From positions 7,992 through 71,991 of the forward strand of contig NZ_JAJBUX010000023.1 in the NCBI RefSeq assembly GCF_020860125.1: a stretch of DNA of 64,000 nt, given 5' to 3'. Position 1 is the stretch's first letter. Each line of letters begins with the position of its first letter. This DNA comes from Cloacibacillus sp. Lineage in GTDB: Bacteria; Synergistota; Synergistia; Synergistales; Synergistaceae. The position numbers and the translations under genes are program-made. The notes below the pieces were generated by a model that made no database searches, was not told where the DNA came from, and saw only the letters and a list, made by a program, of their open reading frames with translations. This document shows positions 1 through 8,458 of this stretch, in pieces.

Positions 1-1019
1 CATATTGGGAGCTGTTAAACGGGGGAAAACGCACGATATCAATAAATATGAAGAGCACTGATGGACAAAAAATAATGGACCGCCTACTGGCGCGGGCTAA
101 TATTTTTATTTCTAACTGCCGGCTGCAGGCGTTATCTCGTCTAGGATTGGAATATGAAACAATGTCGGTCAAGCATCCTCACATTATCTGGGGTCACATA
201 TGCGGATATGGGCATAACGGAGACGAGTCTGGGAAACCGGGATTTGACGCTGCCGCATTTTGGTCTCGTTCTGGAGCGCTTTTGGATGTGGCGGATAAAG
301 ACGGCAATCCGCTGACTAATCCGTTTGCAATGGGGGATATAGCTACCGGTTGTTCACTTGCGGGAGGTGTTGCCGCCTGCCTTTATAAACAAGCGATGTC
401 TGGACGGGGAGAAAAGGTGGTAACGTCGCTTTATGCGACAGGTATTTGGCATTCAGCATGTTTAGTCCAGTCAACATGGCATGGCGATGAATGGCCGAAA
501 AGCCGCAGGCAGCCATTTAGCCCTCTGTGCAACTCATTCCGCTGTAAAGACGGCAGGTGGCTGTATATGTCTATTATGGAATATAAGCGTTACTTTAGTG
601 TTCTTTGCCGTGTCGTTGGCAGGCCAGAGTTAATCGTTGATCCACGTTTTAACAATGAGCCGGCGCTGCGCGAACATTGTGCTGTTTTTACGAAAATACT
701 GGATGAGGCTTTTATGGAAAAAGATTATGAGGAATGGGATCGTTTATTGATAGAGGCGGACATCGTACATGATCGTATCGGTCATTTCAAAGATGTGGCA
801 AGTGATCTGCAGGCGTTAGCGAACAATTATGTCTACTTTACACATGACAGGGAAGGTACGGATGAATTGATCCCCGCAACCCCTGTGCAATTTGGCGAGT
901 GGAACATGGAGCATAAGAACGCTCCACTGATGGGCGAAAATACAGATGAAATAATGACAGAACTAGGCTATTGCCAGGAGGATATTGAGCATTTTAAAAA
1001 AGGCGGTACTATTAGTTAG
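1..1019 (+). CDS. Family III (CaiB/BaiF-type) CoA-transferase, 5' end outside window
   Basis: The frame is open from base 3 without a start codon, and the residues before the first ATG (position 48) read like family sequence (NGGKRTISIN, matching the usual 'NRGKRSISxDLKS'). The gene therefore begins upstream and the ATG at 48 is internal. The visible 338 residues carry the family pattern: the 'ADVFIxN' equivalent (ANIFISN), a GYG turn, PGFDAAAFWSRSGALL, and MGDIATG followed by a Gly/Ala helix. Enzymes of this family move CoA between carboxylates; the FWxRxG stretch resembles the HadA/FldA branch used in amino-acid (Stickland-type) fermentation, but the substrate cannot be read from sequence. 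The residue aligning with the Asp nucleophile of formyl-CoA transferase appears to be Ala (SLYATGIW); my alignment there is by eye. The gene converges on the LysR gene. Confidence 0.85.
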   Translation, partial: YWELLNGGKRTISINMKSTDGQKIMDRLLARANIFISNCRLQALSRLGLEYETMSVKHPHIIWGHICGYGHNGDESGKPGFDAAAFWSRSGALLDVADKDGNPLTNPFAMGDIATGCSLAGGVAACLYKQAMSGRGEKVVTSLYATGIWHSACLVQSTWHGDEWPKSRRQPFSPLCNSFRCKDGRWLYMSIMEYKRYFSVLCRVVGRPELIVDPRFNNEPALREHCAVFTKILDEAFMEKDYEEWDRLLIEADIVHDRIGHFKDVASDLQALANNYVYFTHDREGTDELIPATPVQFGEWNMEHKNAPLMGENTDEIMTELGYCQEDIEHFKKGGTIS

Positions 1020-1054
1020 CCATTGCATATAAAAACTCTTACTTTTCAGAGAGA

Positions 1055-1954
1055 TTATTTGTCAGTCTGTACCTGTTTTGTCTTTTGTTTTTTCACAACC
1101 ATTTCAGCACATTCTATAAAGGATTTTGTGGCAGGGGACGCATCTGACAACAAAGGTACAGCCATTCCCAATGTGCGGTAACAATGAGGTGATAGCTCCC
1201 TTAAAACTACTCCGTCCTTTTCGTTTTCGGCAATTAGTCCAGGTACCAAGCAAACCCCCAAGTTTTGCCGCGCCATGCTTATCAGCGAATAATCAAAATT
1301 GGTGGTATAGACAACCCTTGGGGTTATCTGGGCTAGAATTTTTTCCACATCTAAATCTCGGCCCGTGGGTGCGACAAAATGTAGTATTGGAGCATTGTTA
1401 AGCATTTTAATCGGCAGTGGATCGTACTCAGCCAACTGGTTTTCCGGCGACATTGCAGCATAAATAGGATCTTGCAGCAGTTCAATAAAATCATAGCTAT
1501 GGTAATCCTGCTGACTTAAAAACGCGACGTCAATAGTGCCTTCGTCAAGACATTTTTCCATATCGCTGCAATTGCCTTTCATTAGCGAGATGTCGATATT
1601 CGGGTGCTGTTTGAGAAATTCTTTTAAAATCTCCGGCAGATAAAATAAAGTTACGCTTGTATAACTGCCTATACGGATACTGCCCCGCGTCAAACCCTTA
1701 ATCTGCATTATTTTGTGATTCATTTGATGATTAATATCTACTAAATCAGTAAAAAATTGTATCAGCTGTTCTCCATCGGGTGTCAAGGAGACGCCCGAAT
1801 GACAACGTTTTAGCAGACGGAAGCCAACCTCTTTTTCTATCCCGTTTATAATGTGAGTTATTCCTGATTGAGTATAACCTAAGGATTCCGCAGCTTTCGT
1901 TAGGTTATTATGTTCTATAACTTTTAAAAATACCTGCAGCTTATTGATATCCAT
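1055..1954 (-). CDS. LysR-family transcriptional regulator
   Basis: 299 residues, the usual LysR size. Residues 1-60 form the winged helix-turn-helix (FLKVIEHNNLTKAAESLGYTQSGITHIINGIE), followed by a linker helix and a periplasmic-binding-protein-like effector domain (from about residue 90, GSIRIGSYTSV). The ATG is preceded on the minus strand by AAGGGGAG, a good ribosome site. It is transcribed away from nhaC and towards the CoA-transferase gene, so either neighbour could be its target; divergent orientation favours nhaC. Effector unknown. The gene is more A+T-rich than the housekeeping genes to the right. Confidence 0.9.
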   Translation of the reverse strand: MDINKLQVFLKVIEHNNLTKAAESLGYTQSGITHIINGIEKEVGFRLLKRCHSGVSLTPDGEQLIQFFTDLVDINHQMNHKIMQIKGLTRGSIRIGSYTSVTLFYLPEILKEFLKQHPNIDISLMKGNCSDMEKCLDEGTIDVAFLSQQDYHSYDFIELLQDPIYAAMSPENQLAEYDPLPIKMLNNAPILHFVAPTGRDLDVEKILAQITPRVVYTTNFDYSLISMARQNLGVCLVPGLIAENEKDGVVLRELSPHCYRTLGMAVPLLSDASPATKSFIECAEMVVKKQKTKQVQTDK

Positions 1955-2000
1955 AGAAATCTCCCCTTATAAAAATTCTTTCCTTAATTTTATACAAAAA

Positions 2001-2019
2001 TTCATAAGATGTTCATGAA
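2001..2019. promoter_or_regulatory. Dyad TTCAT-N9-ATGAA, possible LysR-type operator
   Basis: A perfect 5-bp inverted repeat with a 9-bp centre lies 47-65 bp upstream of the LysR start in the divergent lysR/nhaC intergenic region (1955-2303). LysR proteins commonly bind interrupted dyads close to their own promoter. The position fits, but a short dyad in A+T-rich DNA can arise by chance. Confidence 0.35.
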
Positions 2020-2175
2020 AGAATGTAATGGAAAGATTAACAAATATAATTATCATCATAGGTACGTGCGTGTTAATATTTATTTAGATAATTCAGCCAT
2101 ATTAATAAAGCAAATGTGTATATTTATATTTTTTGCTAAACTTCACAAAGCATTAAATTACTACCTATGATTTTA

Positions 2176-2270
2176 AGTTCGCACGGCGAAGGGGCTCGCC
2201 GATTCGAACTACACAAGAAACAGTATTGTGCCGTACTCGATTAGTACCGCTGTTTTGTTTTTTGTACCGC
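2176..2270 (+). promoter_or_regulatory. Structured leader in front of nhaC
   Basis: A two-part hairpin (AGTTCG 2176-2181 with CGAACT 2205-2210, inner CGGCGA 2184-2189 with TCGCCG 2196-2201) is followed by a weaker GTAC stem (2233-2236 / 2244-2247) that runs into a T-rich stretch at 2251-2263. A direct repeat GTACCGC flanks the T stretch (2244-2250 and 2264-2270). The arrangement, hairpin then terminator-like element about 40 bp before the nhaC ribosome site, is what a transcription-attenuation leader looks like. No known riboswitch consensus was recognised. Confidence 0.4.
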
Positions 2271-2303
2271 ATATTCAGAAAACCGAAAAAGGAGAATATA
2301 AAA

Positions 2304-3779
2304 ATGGCTGAAAACAGAACATTCCGTAAACCTACATTGGCCGAAGCTATCATTGTCGTACTGGCACTTTTTCTTCCAATCACGATAGGTAATATAATAT
2401 TGGGCTATAATATAATTTTAATGTTGTTAGTCGCAGGTTCCTTGGCATCTTTAATGGCCATGTGCATCGGCTGGCGATGGAAAAAAATTGAAACTTCCAT
2501 CATCAAGCATTTGGACGGAGCCATGCCTTGTGTGTTCATACTATTTATGATTGGTGTCGTAGTCGCATCGTTTATTTTTGCCGGCTCCATACCGATGCTT
2601 ATCTATTATGGAATGCACATGGTAAACCCTAAATTTCTGATGCTCTGCTCGCTGTTGATTTGCTCTGTGTTGTCCGTAGCAACAGGTTTGTCTTGGACTT
2701 CTGCCGGTACTGCTGGTGTCGCTCTGATGGGTATTGCCATGGGGCTCGAAGTTCCGCTTCCTCCCGTTCTTGGAGCTATCGTTGCCGGTGCAGTTATTGG
2801 TGACAAATTATCCCCTCTTTCCGATACTACGAATCTTGCCGCGATGGCCACCGGTGTTTATCTTTATGACCATATCAGAAGCATGCTGTGGACGACTGTT
2901 CCGGCTTTTATAGTTGCCGCAGTCATTTATACAGTCTATGGTTTAACCAGTATTTCCGGAGGTTCTCTAGAGTCTGAGAATGTTACGATTATGCTGCGGC
3001 AGATGGATCAAATATATAATTGGAATATACTTTTGATGATTCCGTTTGTCATTATGATCGGCGGAGCTCTTTTGAAATATCCCGCAGTTCCCTGTATGTT
3101 CGGGGCATCACTGGTAGCCATTGTTTTGGGAGTCTATGTACAGGGTTTCAGTTTTGCTGACGGCGTTAATTGCCTGATGTCAGGTTTCAAGGTAAGTATG
3201 GCCTCATCTTCAGGCATAGACCCGGAAGCTATTTCTCCCGCTGTTTTAAAGCTTCTACATCGCGGTGGTTTAAACAGCATGTTCTTTACAATTTGTATTG
3301 TCATCAGCGCATATACCTATACTGGAATTGCTCAGGGCGCAGGCTATTTTGATATATTGCTGGAACACCTTGTCGGTAAAAAGGCATCACAGGGTATGAC
3401 CGTTCTTATAGCGGTTATTTCAGGAATATTTCTGACGATTTTTGGCGGTATCAGTTACATTCCGATCATTATGCTTGGCACGTTATTTAAAAAGCCATTC
3501 CTGCGTCACAATCTTGACCTCAGCAACTTATCGCGTACCTGCGAAGATACCGGTACGATGTTCATTGCCTGTGTTCCTTGGGCGTCCTCAGGGGTTTATT
3601 ATCACGGAGTCTTTGGTGTCAGCGTGCTTACCTTTGCTCCCTGGATTATAATTTCTTTCATTTGTCCGGTTCTTGCCGTTATTTACGGGTACACTGGCTT
3701 TGGGATGAAAAAGATATCGCCAGAGGAGGCAAAACGTCAGTTAGCTGCATTAGAAGCAGAGGATTCCGTTATCGTGTAG
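2304..3779 (+). CDS. nhaC: NhaC-family Na+/H+ antiporter
   Basis: 491 residues from the ATG at 2304, chosen because AAAGGAGAA lies just upstream; the open frame further upstream encodes a non-conserved basic stretch. It is an integral membrane protein with about 11-12 hydrophobic segments. The family signature GDKLSPLSDTTNLA is intact, as are the following Thr/Tyr-rich turns. Members exchange sodium for protons or, in the MleN branch, swap organic acids together with Na+/H+; sequence alone does not separate these. Next to a CoA-transferase and a LysR regulator, a role in organic-acid exchange is possible. It is transcribed behind a structured leader and ends at a shared bidirectional terminator. 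Confidence 0.88.
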   Translation: MAENRTFRKPTLAEAIIVVLALFLPITIGNIILGYNIILMLLVAGSLASLMAMCIGWRWKKIETSIIKHLDGAMPCVFILFMIGVVVASFIFAGSIPMLIYYGMHMVNPKFLMLCSLLICSVLSVATGLSWTSAGTAGVALMGIAMGLEVPLPPVLGAIVAGAVIGDKLSPLSDTTNLAAMATGVYLYDHIRSMLWTTVPAFIVAAVIYTVYGLTSISGGSLESENVTIMLRQMDQIYNWNILLMIPFVIMIGGALLKYPAVPCMFGASLVAIVLGVYVQGFSFADGVNCLMSGFKVSMASSSGIDPEAISPAVLKLLHRGGLNSMFFTICIVISAYTYTGIAQGAGYFDILLEHLVGKKASQGMTVLIAVISGIFLTIFGGISYIPIIMLGTLFKKPFLRHNLDLSNLSRTCEDTGTMFIACVPWASSGVYYHGVFGVSVLTFAPWIIISFICPVLAVIYGYTGFGMKKISPEEAKRQLAALEAEDSVIV

Positions 3780-3894
3780 GAGTTTTGTGAACGTTATGGA
3801 TGTTAAGATTTATTAAATTAGCAGGATTTTAGGTGATGTAAAACAATTACATTTTGTAGGAAATATCGTTAGTTTTATTTATACCGACAAAATA

Positions 3895-3926
3895 GAAGGC
3901 GCGGTCATATTTTTGCCCGCGCCTTC
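3895..3926. terminator. Bidirectional terminator between nhaC and gltX
   Basis: A perfect 10-bp inverted repeat (GAAGGCGCGG / CCGCGCCTTC) with a 12-nt loop lies between the convergent nhaC and gltX genes. On the minus strand the stem is followed by a T-rich tract (ATTTTGTCGG), which suits gltX termination best. Confidence 0.8.
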
Positions 3927-3944
3927 GTCGCGTTGCTCGTATGC

Positions 3945-5285
3945 TTAAACCAGGCCGTAAAATGCCAGCCGTTTTTTCGTCTCTTCTTTTCCGAGCTGGC
4001 TTGCCACCTCGAAGACGCCGGGGCTGACTTTGCGGCCTGTGAGGGCCCAGCGCATCGGCGTAGCAGATTCTTTCATCGAACTTTCGTTGGCGGCGAAGAT
4101 AGTCTGTGCCTGCTCGTGGAGGTGTTCAGGGGTGCCATCTCCCCACGCCGCAAGCAGTTCACCGTAGATTTTTTTGAGCTTCGGATGCAGCTCTTCTTTG
4201 ATATCGTTCCCGTCGTAACGCTCCTGCACTTTGGCGAAGTCGAGGAAGTAGTCGCTGTATTCGGCGACCTGGATCGTCGTCTGGCCGCGTCCGCCCATCG
4301 TCTTTAGCGAGGCGGCGAGGTAGCCGTCGCCGAATTTGTCCACGGGCAACCCCATCTGTATCCAGAACGGGCGTATGACTTCCAGCAGTTTTTCCGGAGC
4401 CATGCGCTTCATCTGTTCCTGGTTTATGTGGTTGAGTTTGTCGATGTCAAGCACAGCGGGTTTTCTCGTGACGTTTTTGATGTCGAAGAGCTCCACCGCC
4501 TCGGCGCGGGAGAATATCTCCTCGCCGTTTCTCGGCGACCAGCCGAGCAGCGCGAGGAAGTTGAATACGCCGTCGGGGAGATAGCCCAGGTCGTTGTATT
4601 CAAATACGGAGGTCGCGCCCTGGCGCTTCGAGAGCTTTTTCTTGTCTTTGCCAAGTATCATTGGCAGGTGCGCGAATCCCGGCCTCTCAAAGCCGAGGGC
4701 GTCGTAGATTAGGAGCTGTTTCGGTGTGTTGATGACGTGGTCCTCGCCGCGGATGACCATGTTTATCCCCATCGTGTAGTCGTCGATGACGACGGCGTAA
4801 TTGTAGGTCGGCATGCCGTCGCGCTTCATAATGACGATATCTTTTATGGTGCCGTCCTGATTGACGGAGGCGTTTTCACTCTCGACGTCGATGTCGCCGT
4901 AGACTTCGTCGTGGAAGTGGATATGTTTGCCCGGCAAAACTTTGAAGAAGACCGCGCCGTCCTGTTCGTAGGCCTTGCCCTCGTCGAGGAGCTGCTGCGT
5001 GTATTTTTTATAAAGGTGCATACGCTCCGACTGGCGGTAAGGCCCGTAATCTCCGCCCTTGTCGGGGCCCTCGTCCCAATCCAGTCCCATCCAGCGCATG
5101 CCGTCGAGGATGCTCTGTTCGTATTCCTTTGTCGAACGCTCCAGGTCGGTATCCTCGATGCGAAGCACGAAAGCGCCGCCAGTCCGGCGCGCGAGTAGCC
5201 AGTTGAAGAGCGCGGTGTGCGCTCCGCCGATGTGGAGCGATCCCGTCGGGCTCGGTGCGAATCTTACTCTTACCTTATCGGTCAT
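3945..5285 (-). CDS. gltX: Glutamyl-tRNA synthetase, shortened form
   Basis: Class I aminoacyl-tRNA synthetase that charges tRNA with glutamate. The Rossmann core has the HIGH-type motif HIGG at residues 18-21 and the KMSKS-type KLSKR at about 217-221, with RIEDTD near 42-47. At 446 residues it is shorter than the usual 465-490: after LLDEGKAY (about residue 106) the segment that normally carries the CYC.. cysteines and zinc-binding stretch is absent, and the chain goes straight into GAVFFKV. The C-terminal anticodon-binding region is present. It is divergent from polA and has no operon partners. Whether it is discriminating or also charges tRNA-Gln is not visible; no gatCAB genes lie in the window. 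Confidence 0.93.
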   Translation of the reverse strand: MTDKVRVRFAPSPTGSLHIGGAHTALFNWLLARRTGGAFVLRIEDTDLERSTKEYEQSILDGMRWMGLDWDEGPDKGGDYGPYRQSERMHLYKKYTQQLLDEGKAYEQDGAVFFKVLPGKHIHFHDEVYGDIDVESENASVNQDGTIKDIVIMKRDGMPTYNYAVVIDDYTMGINMVIRGEDHVINTPKQLLIYDALGFERPGFAHLPMILGKDKKKLSKRQGATSVFEYNDLGYLPDGVFNFLALLGWSPRNGEEIFSRAEAVELFDIKNVTRKPAVLDIDKLNHINQEQMKRMAPEKLLEVIRPFWIQMGLPVDKFGDGYLAASLKTMGGRGQTTIQVAEYSDYFLDFAKVQERYDGNDIKEELHPKLKKIYGELLAAWGDGTPEHLHEQAQTIFAANESSMKESATPMRWALTGRKVSPGVFEVASQLGKEETKKRLAFYGLV

Positions 5286-5445
5286 TTATTATTTCCTCCC
5301 CTGAATTTTTACATATTCTATGTGGCGATAACAGAAACGATTCCTTTAAAATAGTCTTTGGAGTATTATAGACGAACCGCACTGGCGGCGTATAGACTCA
5401 TTGCCACAAGTGAATATTATATCCTAAAGACTGCGAGGATGGGTT

Positions 5446-7995
5446 ATGAAAAAACAAATGCTATTGATAGACGGACACGGGCTCGCGTATCGGGGCTTTT
5501 ACGCGCTGCCGGAAAATCTCGCGGCGACGGACGGGACGCCGACGAACGCCATCCTTGGGTTTATGAATATGCTGATGAAGGCGCTTGAGGAGTGGCCCTC
5601 CGAAGGGCTGGGAATATTTTTTGACGCGAAGGGGCCGACGAAGCGCCACGAACTGTTTGAAAATTATAAGGAGGGACGCAAACCGATGCCCGATTCCTTC
5701 AAGGTACAGCTGCCGCTTATCGTGGAGCTCTGCGCCGGAATGGGGCTGCCGGTCTTCATGCGCGAGGGGGTTGAGGCGGACGACTGTATCGTCTCCACGG
5801 CGGTGGCCGGCGCACGTGACGGCTGGGGCGTGAAGATACTCTCCGCTGATAAAGACCTGTTTCAGGCGATAAACGGTGATATAGCGGTGATCCGCCCCTC
5901 GCGCGGCGTGACGGACTTTAACCTTTGTGACGAGGAGAGTTTCAGGGAGAAGTACGGATTTGAACCTATGCTGATGGCCGACTATCTCGCGCTGGTGGGC
6001 GACGCGGTGGATAACATCCCCGGTGTTCCCGGCATCGGCGACAAGACGGCGAAGGAGCTGGTCGGTAAGTTCGGCGCGCTGGAGGGGATTTATGAAAATC
6101 TCGATTCGGTGGCCAAGGCGCGCCGCGGCAGGCTTGAAGAGCATCGGGAGCTGGCCTTCCGCAGCCGCGAGCTGATCGTTCCGCAGCCGACGGCGCCGGT
6201 GCCTTTCGCAGAGCTGGCGGTGGGTGATCCGCGGATGGAGGAGCTTCTGCCCTTATGCCGCCGTCTGGGGCTGAAAAAGCTGTTGGAACGTTTCGCTGAC
6301 GGCACGGAGCCCGCTGCCGGCGAGGAGGCGCAGAGTGTCATGACCCGGGAGATAAAGGCTGTTGATGTTTCGCTAGATGAGCTGCTTGCCTCGGACGATC
6401 TTGCGATAGCGCCGGCGGTGATTTTGCTCGGCGGTTTCGCCCTCGCCGACAGGGAGGGACGGACGGCTAACCTTGACCTTTCCTCTGCCGAAGATGTCGA
6501 AAAGTTCCGCGGCTGGTCTGAGCATGGGACGCTCACCCTCTATGGCTGCCGGACGCTGATGTCTCTCTCCCCGGAGCTGCCGCTGCCGCCATTTGAGAGG
6601 ATACGCGACCTTGAGATCGCCAATTATCTGCTTCATCCCGACCGCGGCGGCTTAAAGGGCATCGCGCGCGCCATCGGCGGAGATCTGCCGGAGGACCGTG
6701 AGCTGGCGCTGCGTCTCTTCGACCTGTATGAGTTTTTTGAACCCGATATAAAGAGGTACGGTCTGGATAAGGTGATGCTGGAGATCGACCTGCCGCTCTC
6801 CAGAACGCTCGCCAAGATGTACCGCACGGGGATACACGCGGACGCCGAGATGCTTGCCGCAGTGGAGGATGAGCTTTCGCACAACATCGCCGCCGCGGAG
6901 GCGGATATCGAAAACTATGTTGGCGAGAGGATAAATCTTTCGTCTCCGAAGCAGGTGAGCCAGCTTCTCTTTGAGCGGCTGATGCTGCCGCCGATAAAGA
7001 AGAACCACAGGGGCTATTCTACCGACGCTTATGTGCTCGAGGAGCTTTCCAAGCTGCCCGAGCCGCTCTGTGTCGTACCGCAGAAGATAATAAACTACCG
7101 CGAGGAGTCTAAGGTGCAGACGGGGTTTGTGCAGCCCTTCCTGAAGCTGAGCCGCGAGGGCGACGGCCTCATCCATTCAACCTTCGACCACCTGGCTACC
7201 GGCACGGGCCGTCTTGCCAGCAAGGACCCCAACGTTCAAAATATGCCGGTCTTCGGCGACTGGGCAGACCGCTTCCGCGCCTGCTTCACGCCGCGCGACG
7301 GGGAATCTGTTTTTGTCGCGGCGGACTATTCTCAGATCGAGCTGCGTGTTCTGGCGGACCTGACCGGTGAGGAGAAGCTTATTCAGGCCTTCCACGACGG
7401 TCATGATGTTCACCTTGAGACGGCCTCATGGGTCTTTGGACTGCCCTCCGGCGATATCACCCCCGAGCAGCGCCGTTTCGCTAAGGTGGTAAATTTTGGC
7501 CTGATTTACGGCATGAGCGCCTTTGGCCTCGCGCAGAGGCTGGGTATTCCGCGCAACGTGGCGGCGCAGATGGTGGACAAATATTTCAGCGTGCTGCCGA
7601 AGGTGCAGAAGTATATGAGTGACAGCGTCTCGGAGGCGAAGGAGCGTGGTTACACGATGTCGCATTTTGGGCGGATACGGCCGCTCTCCGAGGTGGCGAC
7701 CATCGATGGACGCGGCAATAATCCTATTAACCGCGTGGCGGTGAATACCCCGCTTCAGAGCACTGCGGCCGACATCGCCAAGGTCGCCCTCTTTCGCTTC
7801 GACGAGGTGTTGGAGAGGGAATTCCCCACGGCGAAGACTGTACTTCAGATACACGACTCCATCATCTGCGAGTGCCGCCGGGACGAAGCCGAGGCGGTGG
7901 AGAAGCTGCTGGTAAAGACAATGGAGGCCGTCGATATCCTCAAGGTGCCGCTCAAAGCGGAGCCGAAGCGGGGGCTCTCGCTGAAGGAAGTCTAG
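5446..7995 (+). CDS. polA: DNA polymerase I
   Basis: 849 residues. The N-terminal 5' nuclease domain (about 1-280) begins MLLIDGHGLAYRGFYAL and has the helix-hairpin-helix around NIPGVPGIGDKTAKEL. The middle domain (about 300-430) is short and has no DxE of a 3'-5' exonuclease, so proofreading is probably lost, as in Taq and Bst polymerases. The polymerase domain has motif A (DYSQIELRVLA), motif B (RRFAKVVNFGLIYGMS) and motif C (QIHDSIICE). It removes RNA primers and fills gaps in replication and repair. The ATG follows a GAGGAT ribosome site. It is divergent from gltX across a 160-bp intergenic region. Confidence 0.97.
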   Translation: MKKQMLLIDGHGLAYRGFYALPENLAATDGTPTNAILGFMNMLMKALEEWPSEGLGIFFDAKGPTKRHELFENYKEGRKPMPDSFKVQLPLIVELCAGMGLPVFMREGVEADDCIVSTAVAGARDGWGVKILSADKDLFQAINGDIAVIRPSRGVTDFNLCDEESFREKYGFEPMLMADYLALVGDAVDNIPGVPGIGDKTAKELVGKFGALEGIYENLDSVAKARRGRLEEHRELAFRSRELIVPQPTAPVPFAELAVGDPRMEELLPLCRRLGLKKLLERFADGTEPAAGEEAQSVMTREIKAVDVSLDELLASDDLAIAPAVILLGGFALADREGRTANLDLSSAEDVEKFRGWSEHGTLTLYGCRTLMSLSPELPLPPFERIRDLEIANYLLHPDRGGLKGIARAIGGDLPEDRELALRLFDLYEFFEPDIKRYGLDKVMLEIDLPLSRTLAKMYRTGIHADAEMLAAVEDELSHNIAAAEADIENYVGERINLSSPKQVSQLLFERLMLPPIKKNHRGYSTDAYVLEELSKLPEPLCVVPQKIINYREESKVQTGFVQPFLKLSREGDGLIHSTFDHLATGTGRLASKDPNVQNMPVFGDWADRFRACFTPRDGESVFVAADYSQIELRVLADLTGEEKLIQAFHDGHDVHLETASWVFGLPSGDITPEQRRFAKVVNFGLIYGMSAFGLAQRLGIPRNVAAQMVDKYFSVLPKVQKYMSDSVSEAKERGYTMSHFGRIRPLSEVATIDGRGNNPINRVAVNTPLQSTAADIAKVALFRFDEVLEREFPTAKTVLQIHDSIICECRRDEAEAVEKLLVKTMEAVDILKVPLKAEPKRGLSLKEV

Positions 7996-8113
7996 CCATT
8001 TGGACTATATCTGAGCGACCTGCGGGTTTATCGTTCCGCATATGCGGCGGGATGGCGGTTCCCTGCCGTTCTGCCGCTTAAAAGTATCTTATCGACGAAA
8101 GAGGGAATATAGG

Positions 8114-8440
8114 ATGTTTGTACTGGACAGTCAGATCGCGTCGGAGGAGCTTGACAACGGTGTTGTGAGAAAGATCAAAGGTTACATTGACGATCTCATG
8201 CTTGTCGAGCTTACCTGGAAGGCGGGGCAGGAGGGCGTTCTGCACCATCATCCGCACCGTCAGTGCGATTATGTGGTGAAGGGGCGTTTCGAGGTAACCC
8301 TTGGCGGCGAAAAGAGGGCGCTTGGACCGGGGGACTGTTTTTATGTCAAGGCCGACGTCCCGCACGGCGTTAAAGCGCTTGAGGACGGTGGCGTATTGCT
8401 GGATATCTTCACGCCGATGCGTGAAGACTTTATAAAGTAG
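8114..8440 (+). CDS. Small cupin-domain protein
   Basis: 108 residues from the ATG at 8114. A single cupin barrel: metal-binding motif 1 is HHHPHRQCDYVVKGRFEVTLG, here a His-rich version, followed by GPGDCFYVKADVPHGV as motif 2, whose last His would be the fourth ligand. The role is unknown; small cupins of this type bind a metal and serve as isomerases, dioxygenases or ligand sensors. It lies 18 bp before an alcohol dehydrogenase gene and is probably co-transcribed with it. Confidence 0.8.
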   Translation: MFVLDSQIASEELDNGVVRKIKGYIDDLMLVELTWKAGQEGVLHHHPHRQCDYVVKGRFEVTLGGEKRALGPGDCFYVKADVPHGVKALEDGGVLLDIFTPMREDFIK

Positions 8441-8458
8441 TAAGAGGGCCTTTATATT

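Noticed and set aside
48..50. ATG at 48 as the start of the CoA-transferase
   Set aside because: The frame is open and family-like upstream to the window edge, so this Met is internal.
2226..2303. N-terminal extension of NhaC from position 2226
   Set aside because: The ribosome site and homology place the start at 2304; the extension overlaps the structured leader.
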